From CAYPFY01 sp964410105 (GTDB taxonomy: Bacteria > Bacteroidota > Ignavibacteria > UBA10030 > SZUA-254), in contig CAYPFY010000011.1 in assembly GCA_964410105.1 (NCBI GenBank), positions 1-64,000 of the forward strand: a DNA stretch of 64,000 nucleotides, read 5' to 3'. Position 1 is the first letter of the stretch. Each line of letters starts with the position of its first letter. The position numbers were made by a program, and so were the translations under genes. Shown here piece after piece: positions 24,830-32,898 of this stretch. The notes beneath the pieces were generated by a model. It saw only the letters and a list, made by a program, of their open reading frames with translations, had not been told where the DNA came from and searched no databases.

Positions 24830-24830
24830 G

Positions 24831-25481
24831 ATGCGAGTGATCCTCCGGTCGCTGATCATGCTCTCCCTTCTCTCAGCGCCGTGCCTCCGGGCAGGAGGAG
24901 GCGGCGGCGACGACGCGGAGTCCCTCGTTTCGAAAATCCAGAAGAAATACGACTCGGCCAAAAACGCCACCATCACTTTCACGGAGAGCATACAGTTCGG
25001 GGCAACGAAGATCGAGCAGAATTTCAGAGGAACTCTCGTCGTGAGGAAGGGGAACAAGTATCGCGTGGAGATGGAGCGGCAAACCGTCGTCACCGACGGG
25101 AAATCCATCTGGTCGTTCAACAAGACGACCAATCAGCTCTTCGTCGATCGGTACGAGGAAGATCCGAGGACGATCTCCCCCGATAAAGTGCTCGTCAGTC
25201 TCCCGGACCGCTATACGCCCGCCATTCTCGGGAAGGAAATTCTGGGGAAGAAGGAAACGACGATCGTCAAGCTCCTCCCCAGAGAAGAGGACTCGCATAT
25301 AAGGGGAATCAAGGTCTGGGTCGACACCGACCAGTGGATCATGCGCAAGGTGCAGGTGGTCGACGCCAGCGATAATCAGTATACCTACACTGCCGATGAA
25401 ACGACATTCGATACCGGCGTTCCCGACTCCCTGTTCTCGTTTTCCCCTCCCCCCGGTGCCTCCGTGATCGATTTGCGCTGA
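24831..25481 (+). CDS. lolA: LolA-like outer-membrane lipoprotein carrier protein
   Basis: This 216-residue periplasmic protein starts at the ATG one base after the ftsK stop; a frame open from 24471 overlaps ftsK and is rejected. It has a signal peptide (LIMLSLLSAPCLRAG) and the LolA barrel pattern: NATITFTESIQ, FRGTLVVRKGNKYRVEM, VVTDGKSIWSFNK, and a C-terminal VDTDQWIMRKVQVVD. LolA ferries lipoproteins from the LolCDE release complex to the outer membrane. The ftsK-lolA neighbourhood is also conserved in proteobacteria, which supports the call. A generic LolA-like lipid carrier is the alternative. Confidence 0.85.
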   Translation: MRVILRSLIMLSLLSAPCLRAGGGGGDDAESLVSKIQKKYDSAKNATITFTESIQFGATKIEQNFRGTLVVRKGNKYRVEMERQTVVTDGKSIWSFNKTTNQLFVDRYEEDPRTISPDKVLVSLPDRYTPAILGKEILGKKETTIVKLLPREEDSHIRGIKVWVDTDQWIMRKVQVVDASDNQYTYTADETTFDTGVPDSLFSFSPPPGASVIDLR

Positions 25482-25484
25482 ACC

Positions 25485-26531
25485 GTGAAGACAGCGCTGA
25501 AATACCTCTTCAGCATCGCGCTGACTCTCGTCTTTCTCTATTTCGCTTTCAAAGGGACCGACCCTGTCAGCCTCTGGGCCATACTCTCAGGTGCGAATTA
25601 CTGGTGGGCGCTCGCGATGATCCCCCCCCTGTTCGCGAGCCACCTTTTCAGGGCGTGGCGCTGGGAATACCTCCTGCGGCCGATAAAAAAGGATTTGAAG
25701 TTCCGAAACCTCTTCTCCGCCATGATCGTCGGATATATGCTGAATAACGTCCTCCCCCGGGCCGGCGAGATCGCCCGCCCCTATGCGATCGGAAAGCTGG
25801 AAGGGGTCTCGCGGAGCGCCGCATTCGGCACCGTGCTGATGGAGAGAATCTTCGACCTGCTATCATTCATGGTCATGATCGCCCTGATCCCGGTTTTCTA
25901 CACCGGGCCGCTCCTCCAAAAATTTCCCTGGTTCGAAGAGACGGGGATCTGGATCACCGCCGTCACCCTCGCCCTCCTGGGCGCGATGGCCTTCCTCATG
26001 ATCCGGCGGGATATTGTCTCCCGCTGCCTCGGCCTGTTCGCCCGGTTTCTCCCGCCCCGGCGCGCCGCCTTCGTCGAGCGCATCACGCATTCGTTCCTGG
26101 ACGGGTTCCTTTTCCTGAAAGATTTCCGGAGCTACGCGATGATCACGCTCCTCAGCATCCTCGTCTGGGCCTTCTATATCGTCATGATGTACATTCCGTT
26201 CCTCGCCTTCGGTCTCACCGAACGCCCCGGCCTCGGATGGGATTCCGCCCTGGTGATTCAGGCCATTTCGAGCATCGGATTCATGCTCCCGACGCCCGGC
26301 GCAACCGGATCCTATCACTACTTCGTCATTCAATCCATGACGAAGCTCTACGGGGTGGGCGGAGAGACCGCCCGCAGCTACGCGACCGTCACGCATGCCG
26401 TCGGTTTCCTCGCCACCATGGTTGTCGGGATATTCTACTTCATGAAGGATAAGCTGCACCTGACGGAATTCTCGCACGGCGATAGTCCCCCGTCCGGACA
26501 ACCGATGGAGGAAGAGACCTCGAATGCGTGA
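25485..26531 (+). CDS. Flippase-like integral membrane protein (UPF0104/YbhN-LPG synthase TM family)
   Basis: This is a 348-residue protein with a GTG start and about eight hydrophobic segments. It has the family pattern LFRAWRWEYLLRPI, MIVGYMLNNVLPRAGEIARPYAIGK and SIGFMLPTPGATGSYHYF, as in the lysylphosphatidylglycerol synthase transmembrane region (UPF0104). It lacks the soluble aminoacyl-transfer domain, so it is not a full MprF. Related proteins (YbhN, AglD-like) affect envelope lipids or glycolipids. Placement between lolA and an outer-membrane barrel gene fits envelope biogenesis; the substrate is unknown. Confidence 0.85.
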   Translation: MKTALKYLFSIALTLVFLYFAFKGTDPVSLWAILSGANYWWALAMIPPLFASHLFRAWRWEYLLRPIKKDLKFRNLFSAMIVGYMLNNVLPRAGEIARPYAIGKLEGVSRSAAFGTVLMERIFDLLSFMVMIALIPVFYTGPLLQKFPWFEETGIWITAVTLALLGAMAFLMIRRDIVSRCLGLFARFLPPRRAAFVERITHSFLDGFLFLKDFRSYAMITLLSILVWAFYIVMMYIPFLAFGLTERPGLGWDSALVIQAISSIGFMLPTPGATGSYHYFVIQSMTKLYGVGGETARSYATVTHAVGFLATMVVGIFYFMKDKLHLTEFSHGDSPPSGQPMEEETSNA

Positions 26532-27207
26532 GCGAACAAAACTCGCGGCGGCGATCCTCCTCGGGCTGTGGGCTGCTCCCGCCCTGTCGCAGCCGGACTC
26601 CGTTTCCTTCCCCCCGAGAACGTATCGCGGAATCACGGCAGGTCTCGGCGTGAGCCTCGTCAATAACACCGACATCGTCGACTTCGTGAGCTTCCAGTCG
26701 GGCGGAACGAGGCAGGACGACTTTACAGCCGCGGGCGAATTCTTCGGCGCCGCCGAAATCCAGCTCTCGGAAGAGTGGGGGCTTAAGCTCGAGTATTCGT
26801 ATCTCGTCAAATCCTATAATATCCCGCGGGCATATCTTCCCGACGCCGTCTTTTCCTATTCCGTCCATATGCCCACGGCCGTCATGCACCGCGTGATACC
26901 CGGCAACGGGTATTACCTGAAATTCGGCGGCGGAGGCGGATATCACATAGCCCATTTCACCGAGGATTTTTCGTCGGCATCGAAGACCCTCTCCGCCAGG
27001 GGCCTCGGGCTGAAGTTCGAGGCCGAAGGGAACACCGCCTTCGACGAGCATCTCTATGCCGATATCAGCCTCGACGTGCGGGACGACATCCTGGGGGAGC
27101 TCAAGGATTTTTCAGGAAATCCCGAGGTGAACCTGTCGAGTCAGAAGCCTCTGAAAATGAATTTCTTCAGCATCGGAGTGAAATTCGGGCTAAGTTATTT
27201 GTTCTGA
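26524..27207 (+). CDS. Putative outer-membrane beta-barrel protein
   Basis: This is a 227-residue protein with a signal peptide (LAAAILLGLWAAPALSQ) and alternating amphipathic strands (GITAGLGVSLV, WGLKLEYSYLVKSY, YYLKFGGGGGYHI, FSIGVKFGLSYLF). It ends in an aromatic residue, as outer-membrane barrels do. About eight strands could form an OmpA/OmpW-sized barrel. No family is recognised. It overlaps the upstream flippase-like gene by eight bases (ATGCGTGA), implying translational coupling. Confidence 0.65.
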   Translation: MRERTKLAAAILLGLWAAPALSQPDSVSFPPRTYRGITAGLGVSLVNNTDIVDFVSFQSGGTRQDDFTAAGEFFGAAEIQLSEEWGLKLEYSYLVKSYNIPRAYLPDAVFSYSVHMPTAVMHRVIPGNGYYLKFGGGGGYHIAHFTEDFSSASKTLSARGLGLKFEAEGNTAFDEHLYADISLDVRDDILGELKDFSGNPEVNLSSQKPLKMNFFSIGVKFGLSYLF

Positions 27208-27240
27208 CAAATTATCCAATCACAAAATTCCGGAGATCTC

Positions 27241-27900
27241 ATGAAAACCGCTCGCGCCATTCTCATTGTTCTTAGCATCATTCTGGCCGCTGCAGCAGCG
27301 CTCTCTCAGATGAAACAGAAACCGCAGAAGCGGCCTCTCCCCGCGCCGGGGAAGGGTAATCCCGTCGTCGTCATGAAGACATCCCTGGGCGATATCAGGA
27401 TCGAACTCTTCCAGGACAAGGCACCGGTCACGGTGAAGAATTTTCTCGCCTATGTCGATGAAAAATTCTATGACAGCACCGTTTTCCACCGTGTGATCAA
27501 GACCTTCATGATCCAGGGAGGCGGTTTTGCCGCCACAGATCCCCCCCGGCAGAAAAGGACGAAGGATCCTATTATCAATGAGTCCACGAACGGGGTGTCG
27601 AACGACTCGGGCACGATCGCCATGGCCAGGACGCCGGACCCGAACAGCGCCACCTCCCAGTTCTTCATCAACGTCGTCAACAACAAGAACCTTAACCGAG
27701 GGGCGATGGATCCCAACGGCTATGCCGTGTTCGGTCGCGTCGTCGGGGGCATGGATGTTGTCGATAAGATCAAAAACGTCACGACGGGCCAGGCCCCCTT
27801 GCGCTCCCTCGCCGGAGATCAGGAGATCGAAGACCGGCAACCCGACGTCCCCGTGACCAAGGTCGTCATCGTCTCGGTCCGCCGCGAAGCGAAGAAGTAG
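27241..27900 (+). CDS. Exported cyclophilin-type peptidyl-prolyl isomerase
   Basis: This is a 219-residue protein with an N-terminal signal sequence (ARAILIVLSIILAAAAALS) and a complete cyclophilin domain: FHRVIKTFMIQGGGF with the catalytic Arg and Phe, TIAMARTPDPNSATSQFFIN, and VFGRVVGGMDVVDKI. The signal segment places it in the periplasm, where it would speed Xaa-Pro isomerisation in exported proteins. It follows an outer-membrane barrel gene after 33 bp. Confidence 0.93.
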   Translation: MKTARAILIVLSIILAAAAALSQMKQKPQKRPLPAPGKGNPVVVMKTSLGDIRIELFQDKAPVTVKNFLAYVDEKFYDSTVFHRVIKTFMIQGGGFAATDPPRQKRTKDPIINESTNGVSNDSGTIAMARTPDPNSATSQFFINVVNNKNLNRGAMDPNGYAVFGRVVGGMDVVDKIKNVTTGQAPLRSLAGDQEIEDRQPDVPVTKVVIVSVRREAKK

Positions 27901-27903
27901 CCA

Positions 27904-28926
27904 GTGGCCCGAGCAAAAGCCAAAGGGCCGACGTTCGCGCAGCTGGAGGCTCAGTTCCGGCAGAAGAATTTCTCCCCGCTTTACCTTTTTTACGGCGAGG
28001 AGGATTTCCTCATCGACCGCTCGATCGACTCGCTCATCGCCCAAGCGCTCGATCCCGGAGCGAAGGACTTCAATCTTGACGTCATTCACGGCGGCGGGAC
28101 CGACGCCGGCACGGTCCGCTCTACGATCTCGCAACTGCCGATGATGTCGGACCGGCGTCTTGTGCTGGTCAAGGAGTTCGACAGGCTCACACAAAAGGAC
28201 CTCCTCCTCCCGGTAGTCGAATCGCCGGTCCCCTCGACCATCGCCGTCTTTGTCTCCGCGAGGCCAGATTTCCGGATGAAAGTGTATCGCGCTCTCGAGT
28301 CCAACGGCACCGTCGCCGAGTTTCGTCCATTGTATGAAAGCGAGATCCCCTCGTGGATCATCGCCCGGGTGGGATCCCAGGGGAAGATCATTTCGCAGGA
28401 GGCAGCCCAGCTCATGCGCTCCTGTGTCGGAAGCTCGCTCCGGGAGATTCAGAACGAGATCGAGAAGCTCTTCATCTACGTCGGTTCCAAGACGGAGATC
28501 GGGGTCGGAGACGTCACGAGCGTCGTCGGGATGTCGAAGCAGTATAACGTCTTCGAACTCCAAAAAGTTGTGGGAAAGAAGGAGCTCGGCCTCTCGCTCG
28601 AGATTCTCGACAGGATGATCGATGCGGGCGATTCCCCCCTCGGGATGATCGTGATGCTGACGCGGTATTTTGAAAAACTCTGGCTTTTGAGGGAGATGGC
28701 CGCCCCAGACGACCAGGCAATCGCCTCGGCCCTGGGCGTCAGCCCTTATTTTGCACGAGAATATCGGGACGCCGCCCGCAACTTTTCCGGAAGCCAGATT
28801 GAAGACTGCTTTTCGGCCCTCGTCCAGGCTGACGAAGCCCTCAAGTCGTCGGGCAACGCGAAGGTGACTCTCACTCTGATGCTCTACCGGATCGTCAACG
28901 GCGCCCCCGTTGAACTCGGCGCCTGA
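27904..28926 (+). CDS. holA: DNA polymerase III subunit delta
   Basis: This 340-residue clamp-loader subunit opens the sliding clamp. The start is a GTG 3 bp after the isomerase stop. Family marks are the opening FSPLYLFYGEEDFLIDRSID, MMSDRRLVLVKEFDRL, and the helical C-terminal domain with FELQKVVGKKELGLSLEILDRMI and YFAREYRDAARNFSGSQIE. As usual for delta, there is no Walker A motif. Confidence 0.93.
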   Translation: MARAKAKGPTFAQLEAQFRQKNFSPLYLFYGEEDFLIDRSIDSLIAQALDPGAKDFNLDVIHGGGTDAGTVRSTISQLPMMSDRRLVLVKEFDRLTQKDLLLPVVESPVPSTIAVFVSARPDFRMKVYRALESNGTVAEFRPLYESEIPSWIIARVGSQGKIISQEAAQLMRSCVGSSLREIQNEIEKLFIYVGSKTEIGVGDVTSVVGMSKQYNVFELQKVVGKKELGLSLEILDRMIDAGDSPLGMIVMLTRYFEKLWLLREMAAPDDQAIASALGVSPYFAREYRDAARNFSGSQIEDCFSALVQADEALKSSGNAKVTLTLMLYRIVNGAPVELGA

Positions 28927-28940
28927 TTGCCGAAAAAACC

Positions 28941-29561
28941 ATGGCAGGAACATTCGATCAGCGAGCCTCGTTTAAGGGAGTGTCCGAACGTCAGGCGGAG
29001 TCGGACGAGGAGCTTATTGCCGCATATCAGCAGGGAAGGGACGATGCGTTCACGATCCTGGTGGGGCGGTACAAGAATCAGCTGATGAATTTTGCATTCA
29101 GATACCTCGGAGACTACGACGAGGCCGACGACGTCGTGCAGGAGACTTTTGTGCGTGTCTTCCGCCACAAGGATTCCTATCAGCCCGTGGCGCGGTTCTC
29201 GACCTGGATCTATACGATCGCGTCCAACCTTGCCAAGACGGAGCTGAGGAAACGGCGTTCGTTGTTTTCCCTGGGCCGCCTCCGCCGACGGACGAAAGAC
29301 GAGGAGGATCGCGAAATCCCGGATAACCGGTATGCGGCCGACGCCCTGGCCGAGCGTTCGGTGAAACAGGCGCTGATCCAGAAAGCCTTAAATTCGATCC
29401 ACCCGAAATATCGCGAGGTGGTCGTCCTGTGCGATATTCAGGAGATGTCGTACGAGGAGATATGCGCTGTCACGGGGCTCAATATCGGCACTGTGAAATC
29501 CCGTCTCAATCGCGGCCGCGCGCGGCTGCGGGAAATTCTCAAGGATATTCTCGATGAGTGA
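28941..29561 (+). CDS. ECF-type RNA polymerase sigma factor
   Basis: This is a 206-residue sigma-70 family factor with region 2 (DAFTILVGRYKNQLMNFA, GDYDEADDVVQETFVRVF, FSTWIYTIASNLAKTELRKR) and region 4 (LNSIHPKYREVVVLCDIQ, MSYEEICAVTGLNIGTVKSRL). Regions 1.1 and 3 are absent, defining the ECF group, and the sequence is RpoE/SigW-like. The next gene overlaps by eight bases and encodes a single-span membrane protein, the usual arrangement for a sigma/anti-sigma pair, so it probably answers to an envelope signal. Confidence 0.93.
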   Translation: MAGTFDQRASFKGVSERQAESDEELIAAYQQGRDDAFTILVGRYKNQLMNFAFRYLGDYDEADDVVQETFVRVFRHKDSYQPVARFSTWIYTIASNLAKTELRKRRSLFSLGRLRRRTKDEEDREIPDNRYAADALAERSVKQALIQKALNSIHPKYREVVVLCDIQEMSYEEICAVTGLNIGTVKSRLNRGRARLREILKDILDE

Positions 29562-30414
29562 CGATCCGGCCGATCCGAACGAAGAGCGCCTCCGCTCAAT
29601 GCTCAAGAAGCTGCCGAAGGTGGATGCCCCGCCTGATTTCGAGGCGAGGCTTCAGCGCCGGATCACATCCGCCCCTCCCAATGAAGGCAAGCGAGCGGTC
29701 TTCCGGGGATTCCGGGCCCCCGCAATCGCCTACACCGTCCTTGCGGCAGCCCTCATCGGGGCTCTCTGGTATTACGAATTCGTCACTCCGTCGTTCCAGC
29801 CGGAACCTCCATCGCAATCCGTTCCGTCGGCGAATGAGAGGAATGCGGCGCCACCAGAGAATCGCCCGGCGCAACAGAACCAGGCTGAAGAGCCGAGCCC
29901 GAAGGATGCCGACGTCCAGCGGCAGAGCGGGCCGGTACGTCAGGCGGTTCCTCGAAAGCCCCCAGAGGCGGGAGCCCGCACCGCGATCCGCCCGCAGCAG
30001 CCGTCGCGCGAGGAATCTGAAAACGCCAAACTTATGAAAGAAACCCCTCAGGTGGACAAAAAATCCGCGCAGCCCGCGGTTTCTGCTCCGTCGATCGCAC
30101 CGGAGGCCGCGGCCCGCACCGCGATCCACCCGCCGCAGCCGACGCGTGACGAATTTAATCGAACCAAACCCACGAGAGGAAGCCCTGGCCTGGAGAAAAA
30201 ATCCGCGGAGCCGGCGGTTTCTACCCCGTCAATGGCCCCGGAGGCCGCTCCCGCGGTCAAATCATTCGAGAGGGGGCTGGTCCAACCGCAGGAACGGAAC
30301 ATGAAGTCGGTTGCCAATTCGAGCGCCAAAGCGGATTCCGCACGGATCGACAGTCTCATGCGCCATTCGCTCGAGCGACACCTCAAGATGCGCAAGATAA
30401 AACCGAATGATTGA
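29554..30414 (+). CDS. Single-span membrane protein, putative anti-sigma partner, with internal tandem repeat
   Basis: This 286-residue protein has a cytoplasmic N-terminus of about 55 residues (LRSMLKKLPKVDAPPDFEARL, reminiscent of anti-sigma N-terminal regions) and one membrane span (about 56-75, AIAYTVLAAALIGALWYY). A long Pro/Ala/Lys-rich extracytoplasmic part with a 46-residue tandem repeat follows. No zinc-binding anti-sigma (HxxxCxxC) motif is present. Overlap with the ECF sigma gene (ATGAGTGA) supports a regulatory partnership, inferred from context. The start of the following DUF92 gene overlaps its end. Confidence 0.6.
   Translation: MSDDPADPNEERLRSMLKKLPKVDAPPDFEARLQRRITSAPPNEGKRAVFRGFRAPAIAYTVLAAALIGALWYYEFVTPSFQPEPPSQSVPSANERNAAPPENRPAQQNQAEEPSPKDADVQRQSGPVRQAVPRKPPEAGARTAIRPQQPSREESENAKLMKETPQVDKKSAQPAVSAPSIAPEAAARTAIHPPQPTRDEFNRTKPTRGSPGLEKKSAEPAVSTPSMAPEAAPAVKSFERGLVQPQERNMKSVANSSAKADSARIDSLMRHSLERHLKMRKIKPND
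29974..30249 (+). repeat. Tandem duplication of 138 bp (2 x 46 codons)
   Basis: Unit one (29974-30111) and unit two (30112-30249) lie head to tail and in frame. Both open ARTAI(R/H)P and run through a KKSA(Q/E)PAVS segment to S(I/M)APEAA. The ends of the units are more alike than the middles, so the duplication is not very recent. It lies in the proline-rich extracytoplasmic part of the membrane protein. Confidence 0.85.
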
Positions 30415-31216
30415 CTCGGGGGGCACGCCGGTTGTTCGGGTGCTCCTCGGCCTTTTGTTCGGTTCTCTGGCCGGTTATCTCTCCTACCGCGCAAAACTTC
30501 TTACAGGCCGCGGCGCGGTCGCCGCAGCCGCTCTCGGCTCCCTCATCCTCTCGGCAGGAGGCGCGCAATGGGCACTACCCCTTCTCGGTTTTTTCATCCC
30601 CTCCAGCCTGATTTCGCGTTTCAGCGAGAGCCGCCGCCCGGACATCTCACGGCTCCCGTCGAAAAACTCGCGACGCGACGCTATTCAGGTGCTCTGTAAC
30701 GGAGGTCCCGGCGGCGCGCTTGCCATCCTCTGGATTTTCATGAAAACGGAGACGATCTATCTCGCGTATCTCGGCGCCTTGGCCGCAGCGGCAGCCGACA
30801 CCTGGGCGACAGAGGTTGGGACTCTTTCCTCCTCGCGGCCTGTGCTTGTCTCGACTTTTCGAGCCGCGGAGAGAGGCACATCCGGGGCGATCTCTTTCTC
30901 AGGGACAATGGGGGGATTGGTCGGCGCTGCCACGGTATGCCTGTCTGCAGTTCCCTGGATCGACGGTCCCCTGGCTCCTTTGTCCCTCGTTCTGATGGCG
31001 GGGATGGCGGGGATGCTCGTCGACAGCGCCCTTGGGGCCACGGTGCAAGCTTCCTATGCCTGCCCGGAATGTGGAAAGAGGACGGAAGTTGAGACCCACT
31101 GTGGTGTACAGACTTCTCTTGCAGGAGGGGTGCCATGGATGAGCAACGATAGTGTGAATGTCTTTTGCTCGATGACGGGAGGGTTGGCCGTGTTCATCGT
31201 TCGCTCGATCATCTAG
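30407..31216 (+). CDS. DUF92 family integral membrane protein
   Basis: This is a 269-residue protein with about six membrane segments. It shows the DUF92 pattern: LTGRGAVAAAALGSLIL, SRRDAIQVLCNGG, DTWATEVGTLS, and GTSGAISFSGTMGGLVGA, then a C-terminal ECGKRTEVETHCG. Plant members (VTE6) phosphorylate phytyl phosphate, so a polyprenyl-phosphate kinase role is conceivable. The bacterial function is not established. It overlaps the preceding gene by eight bases. Confidence 0.85.
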   Translation: MIDSGGTPVVRVLLGLLFGSLAGYLSYRAKLLTGRGAVAAAALGSLILSAGGAQWALPLLGFFIPSSLISRFSESRRPDISRLPSKNSRRDAIQVLCNGGPGGALAILWIFMKTETIYLAYLGALAAAAADTWATEVGTLSSSRPVLVSTFRAAERGTSGAISFSGTMGGLVGAATVCLSAVPWIDGPLAPLSLVLMAGMAGMLVDSALGATVQASYACPECGKRTEVETHCGVQTSLAGGVPWMSNDSVNVFCSMTGGLAVFIVRSII

Positions 31217-31310
31217 CGATCCCCGCCGATTCGGCCGGACGGAGCCGTATTCGGGCACCTTCCCTTGCGATTTTCCTGCCGAGGAGTCGTGCATTCCACA
31301 CAACCCGGTC

Positions 31311-31339
31311 TTGCGGATCAGAGCTTTTCTTCGTATATT
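31311..31339 (+). promoter_or_regulatory. Promoter of rpmE
   Basis: TTGCGG (31311-31316), 17 bp, TATATT (31334-31339), about 27 bp upstream of the rpmE ATG. The position and spacing are good. Confidence 0.5.
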
Positions 31340-31365
31340 TCAAGATTAAGATTCGGAGAATGACC

Positions 31366-31593
31366 ATGAAGAACGGAATACATCCCGCATATAAGCGCTC
31401 AACCGTTTCCTGTGTTTGCGGCAATAGCTTTGAAACCCGCTCCACAGCCGGCAATCTCAAAGTCGAAATCTGCTCGAAATGCCACCCCTTTTTCACCGGC
31501 AAACAGAAACTTGTCGACTCTGCGGGACGCGTGGAACGGTTCAATAAGAAGTACTCGAAGAAGACCCAGGAAGCATCCGCGGCGACGGCCTGA
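31366..31593 (+). CDS. rpmE: 50S ribosomal protein bL31, zinc-binding type
   Basis: This is a 75-residue protein starting MKNGIHPAYKRSTVSC; the ATG at 31366 has GGAG seven bases upstream, whereas the in-frame ATG at 31360 is too close to it. It contains both cysteine pairs (CVC and CSKC) and the universal CHPFFTGKQ, so it is the zinc-containing C+ form of L31, which sits in the central protuberance of the 50S subunit. It is flanked by its own promoter and terminator and is likely monocistronic. Confidence 0.97.
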   Translation: MKNGIHPAYKRSTVSCVCGNSFETRSTAGNLKVEICSKCHPFFTGKQKLVDSAGRVERFNKKYSKKTQEASAATA

Positions 31594-31617
31594 GACGACC
31601 TACTTCCGATCTGACGG

Positions 31618-31654
31618 AAAACGGAATTTCGGCCATTCGAAATTCCGTTTTTTG
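31618..31654 (+). terminator. Intrinsic terminator after rpmE
   Basis: The stem ACGGAATTTC pairs perfectly with GAAATTCCGT around the loop GGCCATTC and runs straight into six T residues (31648-31653). It is the clearest terminator in the window, closing the rpmE transcript just before the next gene's ATG at 31663. Confidence 0.92.
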
Positions 31655-31662
31655 CTCCGGCC

Positions 31663-32898
31663 ATGCAATTCTGCATCTTCGAAGATAACGCCCACAAAAA
31701 TTTCTCGCCGCTGGTCTCTTTTCGGCCGGTGTTCGACCTCCGCTCGGGCTGCCTATCGCTGCGTGAGAGAATTCAGAGCTTCCTTCCCCGCCGAAACGTC
31801 TCCCTTCTATGCCGTGACTCCCTGACCCGGGTGCTCGGTGAGCAAAACCTTGGTTCTCAGGTCAATGTGCCCCTGCCGGAGGAGGATACGTGGTTCATCA
31901 ACGGCAGGCTCCTGGCCGACGAGAATCTGCTGGAAATTCTGCATAAAAACAGTGCCGAGAAGGTTTATCGGATCGCAGGGGAGCCCGCACTCGGGTTCGT
32001 CAGCGGCCCGCGTGTTCGACGGGTGTCGGCATCCCTCGAGGCTTTGGAGACTTTTCCCTCCGTGAATATCGAGGGCCGAATGGCGCGGTTCCCGTGGGAT
32101 CTGGTTCATAACGCTGCTGAAGAAATTTCGCGGCACTTCCGGATTCTGAAGAAAAAGGCTCCCCGTAGCTCCGCTTCCCGTCATCCCGGGGCACATCTCG
32201 TCAACAGGTCCGGCATCCTGCTCGGCAGGGGTTCTGTTCTCAAGCCGGGCGCCGTCATCGATGCGGAGAAAGGCCCGGTCATCCTCGGCAATAATGTCAC
32301 CGTCATGTCCAACGCCGTCATCGTCGGGCCGGCCTTCATCGGAGAGGGGACCGTCGTGAAAGTCGGCGCCAAGATCTATCCCGGGAGCTCCATCGGCCCC
32401 CGGTGCAAGGTGGGCGGAGAGATCGAGTCTTCCCTCATCCAGTCATTCTCGAATAAACAGCATGACGGTTTTCTGGGACATTCGTACCTCGGGAGCTGGG
32501 TGAACATCGGGGCGGATACGAACACAAGCGACCTCAAGAACACCTACGGGACGGTCCGCGTGATGGTCAACGGCCTCATGGTCGATACGGGGCATATGTT
32601 CGTCGGACTGACGATGGGAGACCACTCGAAGTCGGGCATCAATGTCATGTTCGATACGGGCACGGTCGTGGGAGTTTCATGCAACATTTACGGCGCGACC
32701 CTCCCGCCGAAATTTCTCCCTTCGTTCAGCTGGGGGGGAGAGGGCAAGTTCACCGAGTACGACCTGGGGAAAAGCATAGAGACCGCGCGCCGTGTCATGC
32801 TCAGAAGAGACGTGACCATGGGCCCGGCGTATGAAGAACTCTTCCGTGCAGTCCACGCGTCGACGGGCGCCGAGCGGCGCCTGGCGGGGGTTTCGTGA
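31663..32898 (+). CDS. Alternative GlmU-type sugar nucleotidyltransferase with left-handed beta-helix domain
   Basis: This 411-residue protein resembles the Bacteroidetes/Chlorobi alternative GlmU family, proposed to make UDP-N-acetylglucosamine for peptidoglycan and LPS. The N-terminal half begins FCIFEDNAHKNFSPLVSFRPVFDLRSG in place of the usual GxGTRM pyrophosphorylase loop. The C-terminal half is a hexapeptide-repeat beta helix (VILGNNVTVMSNAVIVG, VKVGAKIYPGSSIG, GHSYLGSWVNIGADTNTSDLK), the acetyltransferase-like part. Whether both activities reside here is not shown. It has no obvious promoter other than read-through past the terminator. It overlaps rsmB by a GTGA junction. Confidence 0.82.
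   Translation: MQFCIFEDNAHKNFSPLVSFRPVFDLRSGCLSLRERIQSFLPRRNVSLLCRDSLTRVLGEQNLGSQVNVPLPEEDTWFINGRLLADENLLEILHKNSAEKVYRIAGEPALGFVSGPRVRRVSASLEALETFPSVNIEGRMARFPWDLVHNAAEEISRHFRILKKKAPRSSASRHPGAHLVNRSGILLGRGSVLKPGAVIDAEKGPVILGNNVTVMSNAVIVGPAFIGEGTVVKVGAKIYPGSSIGPRCKVGGEIESSLIQSFSNKQHDGFLGHSYLGSWVNIGADTNTSDLKNTYGTVRVMVNGLMVDTGHMFVGLTMGDHSKSGINVMFDTGTVVGVSCNIYGATLPPKFLPSFSWGGEGKFTEYDLGKSIETARRVMLRRDVTMGPAYEELFRAVHASTGAERRLAGVS

Noticed and set aside
27220..28953. 577-codon minus-strand open frame
   Set aside because: It is antisense to the cyclophilin and holA genes, has no ribosome site or family, and its composition mirrors the complementary codons.
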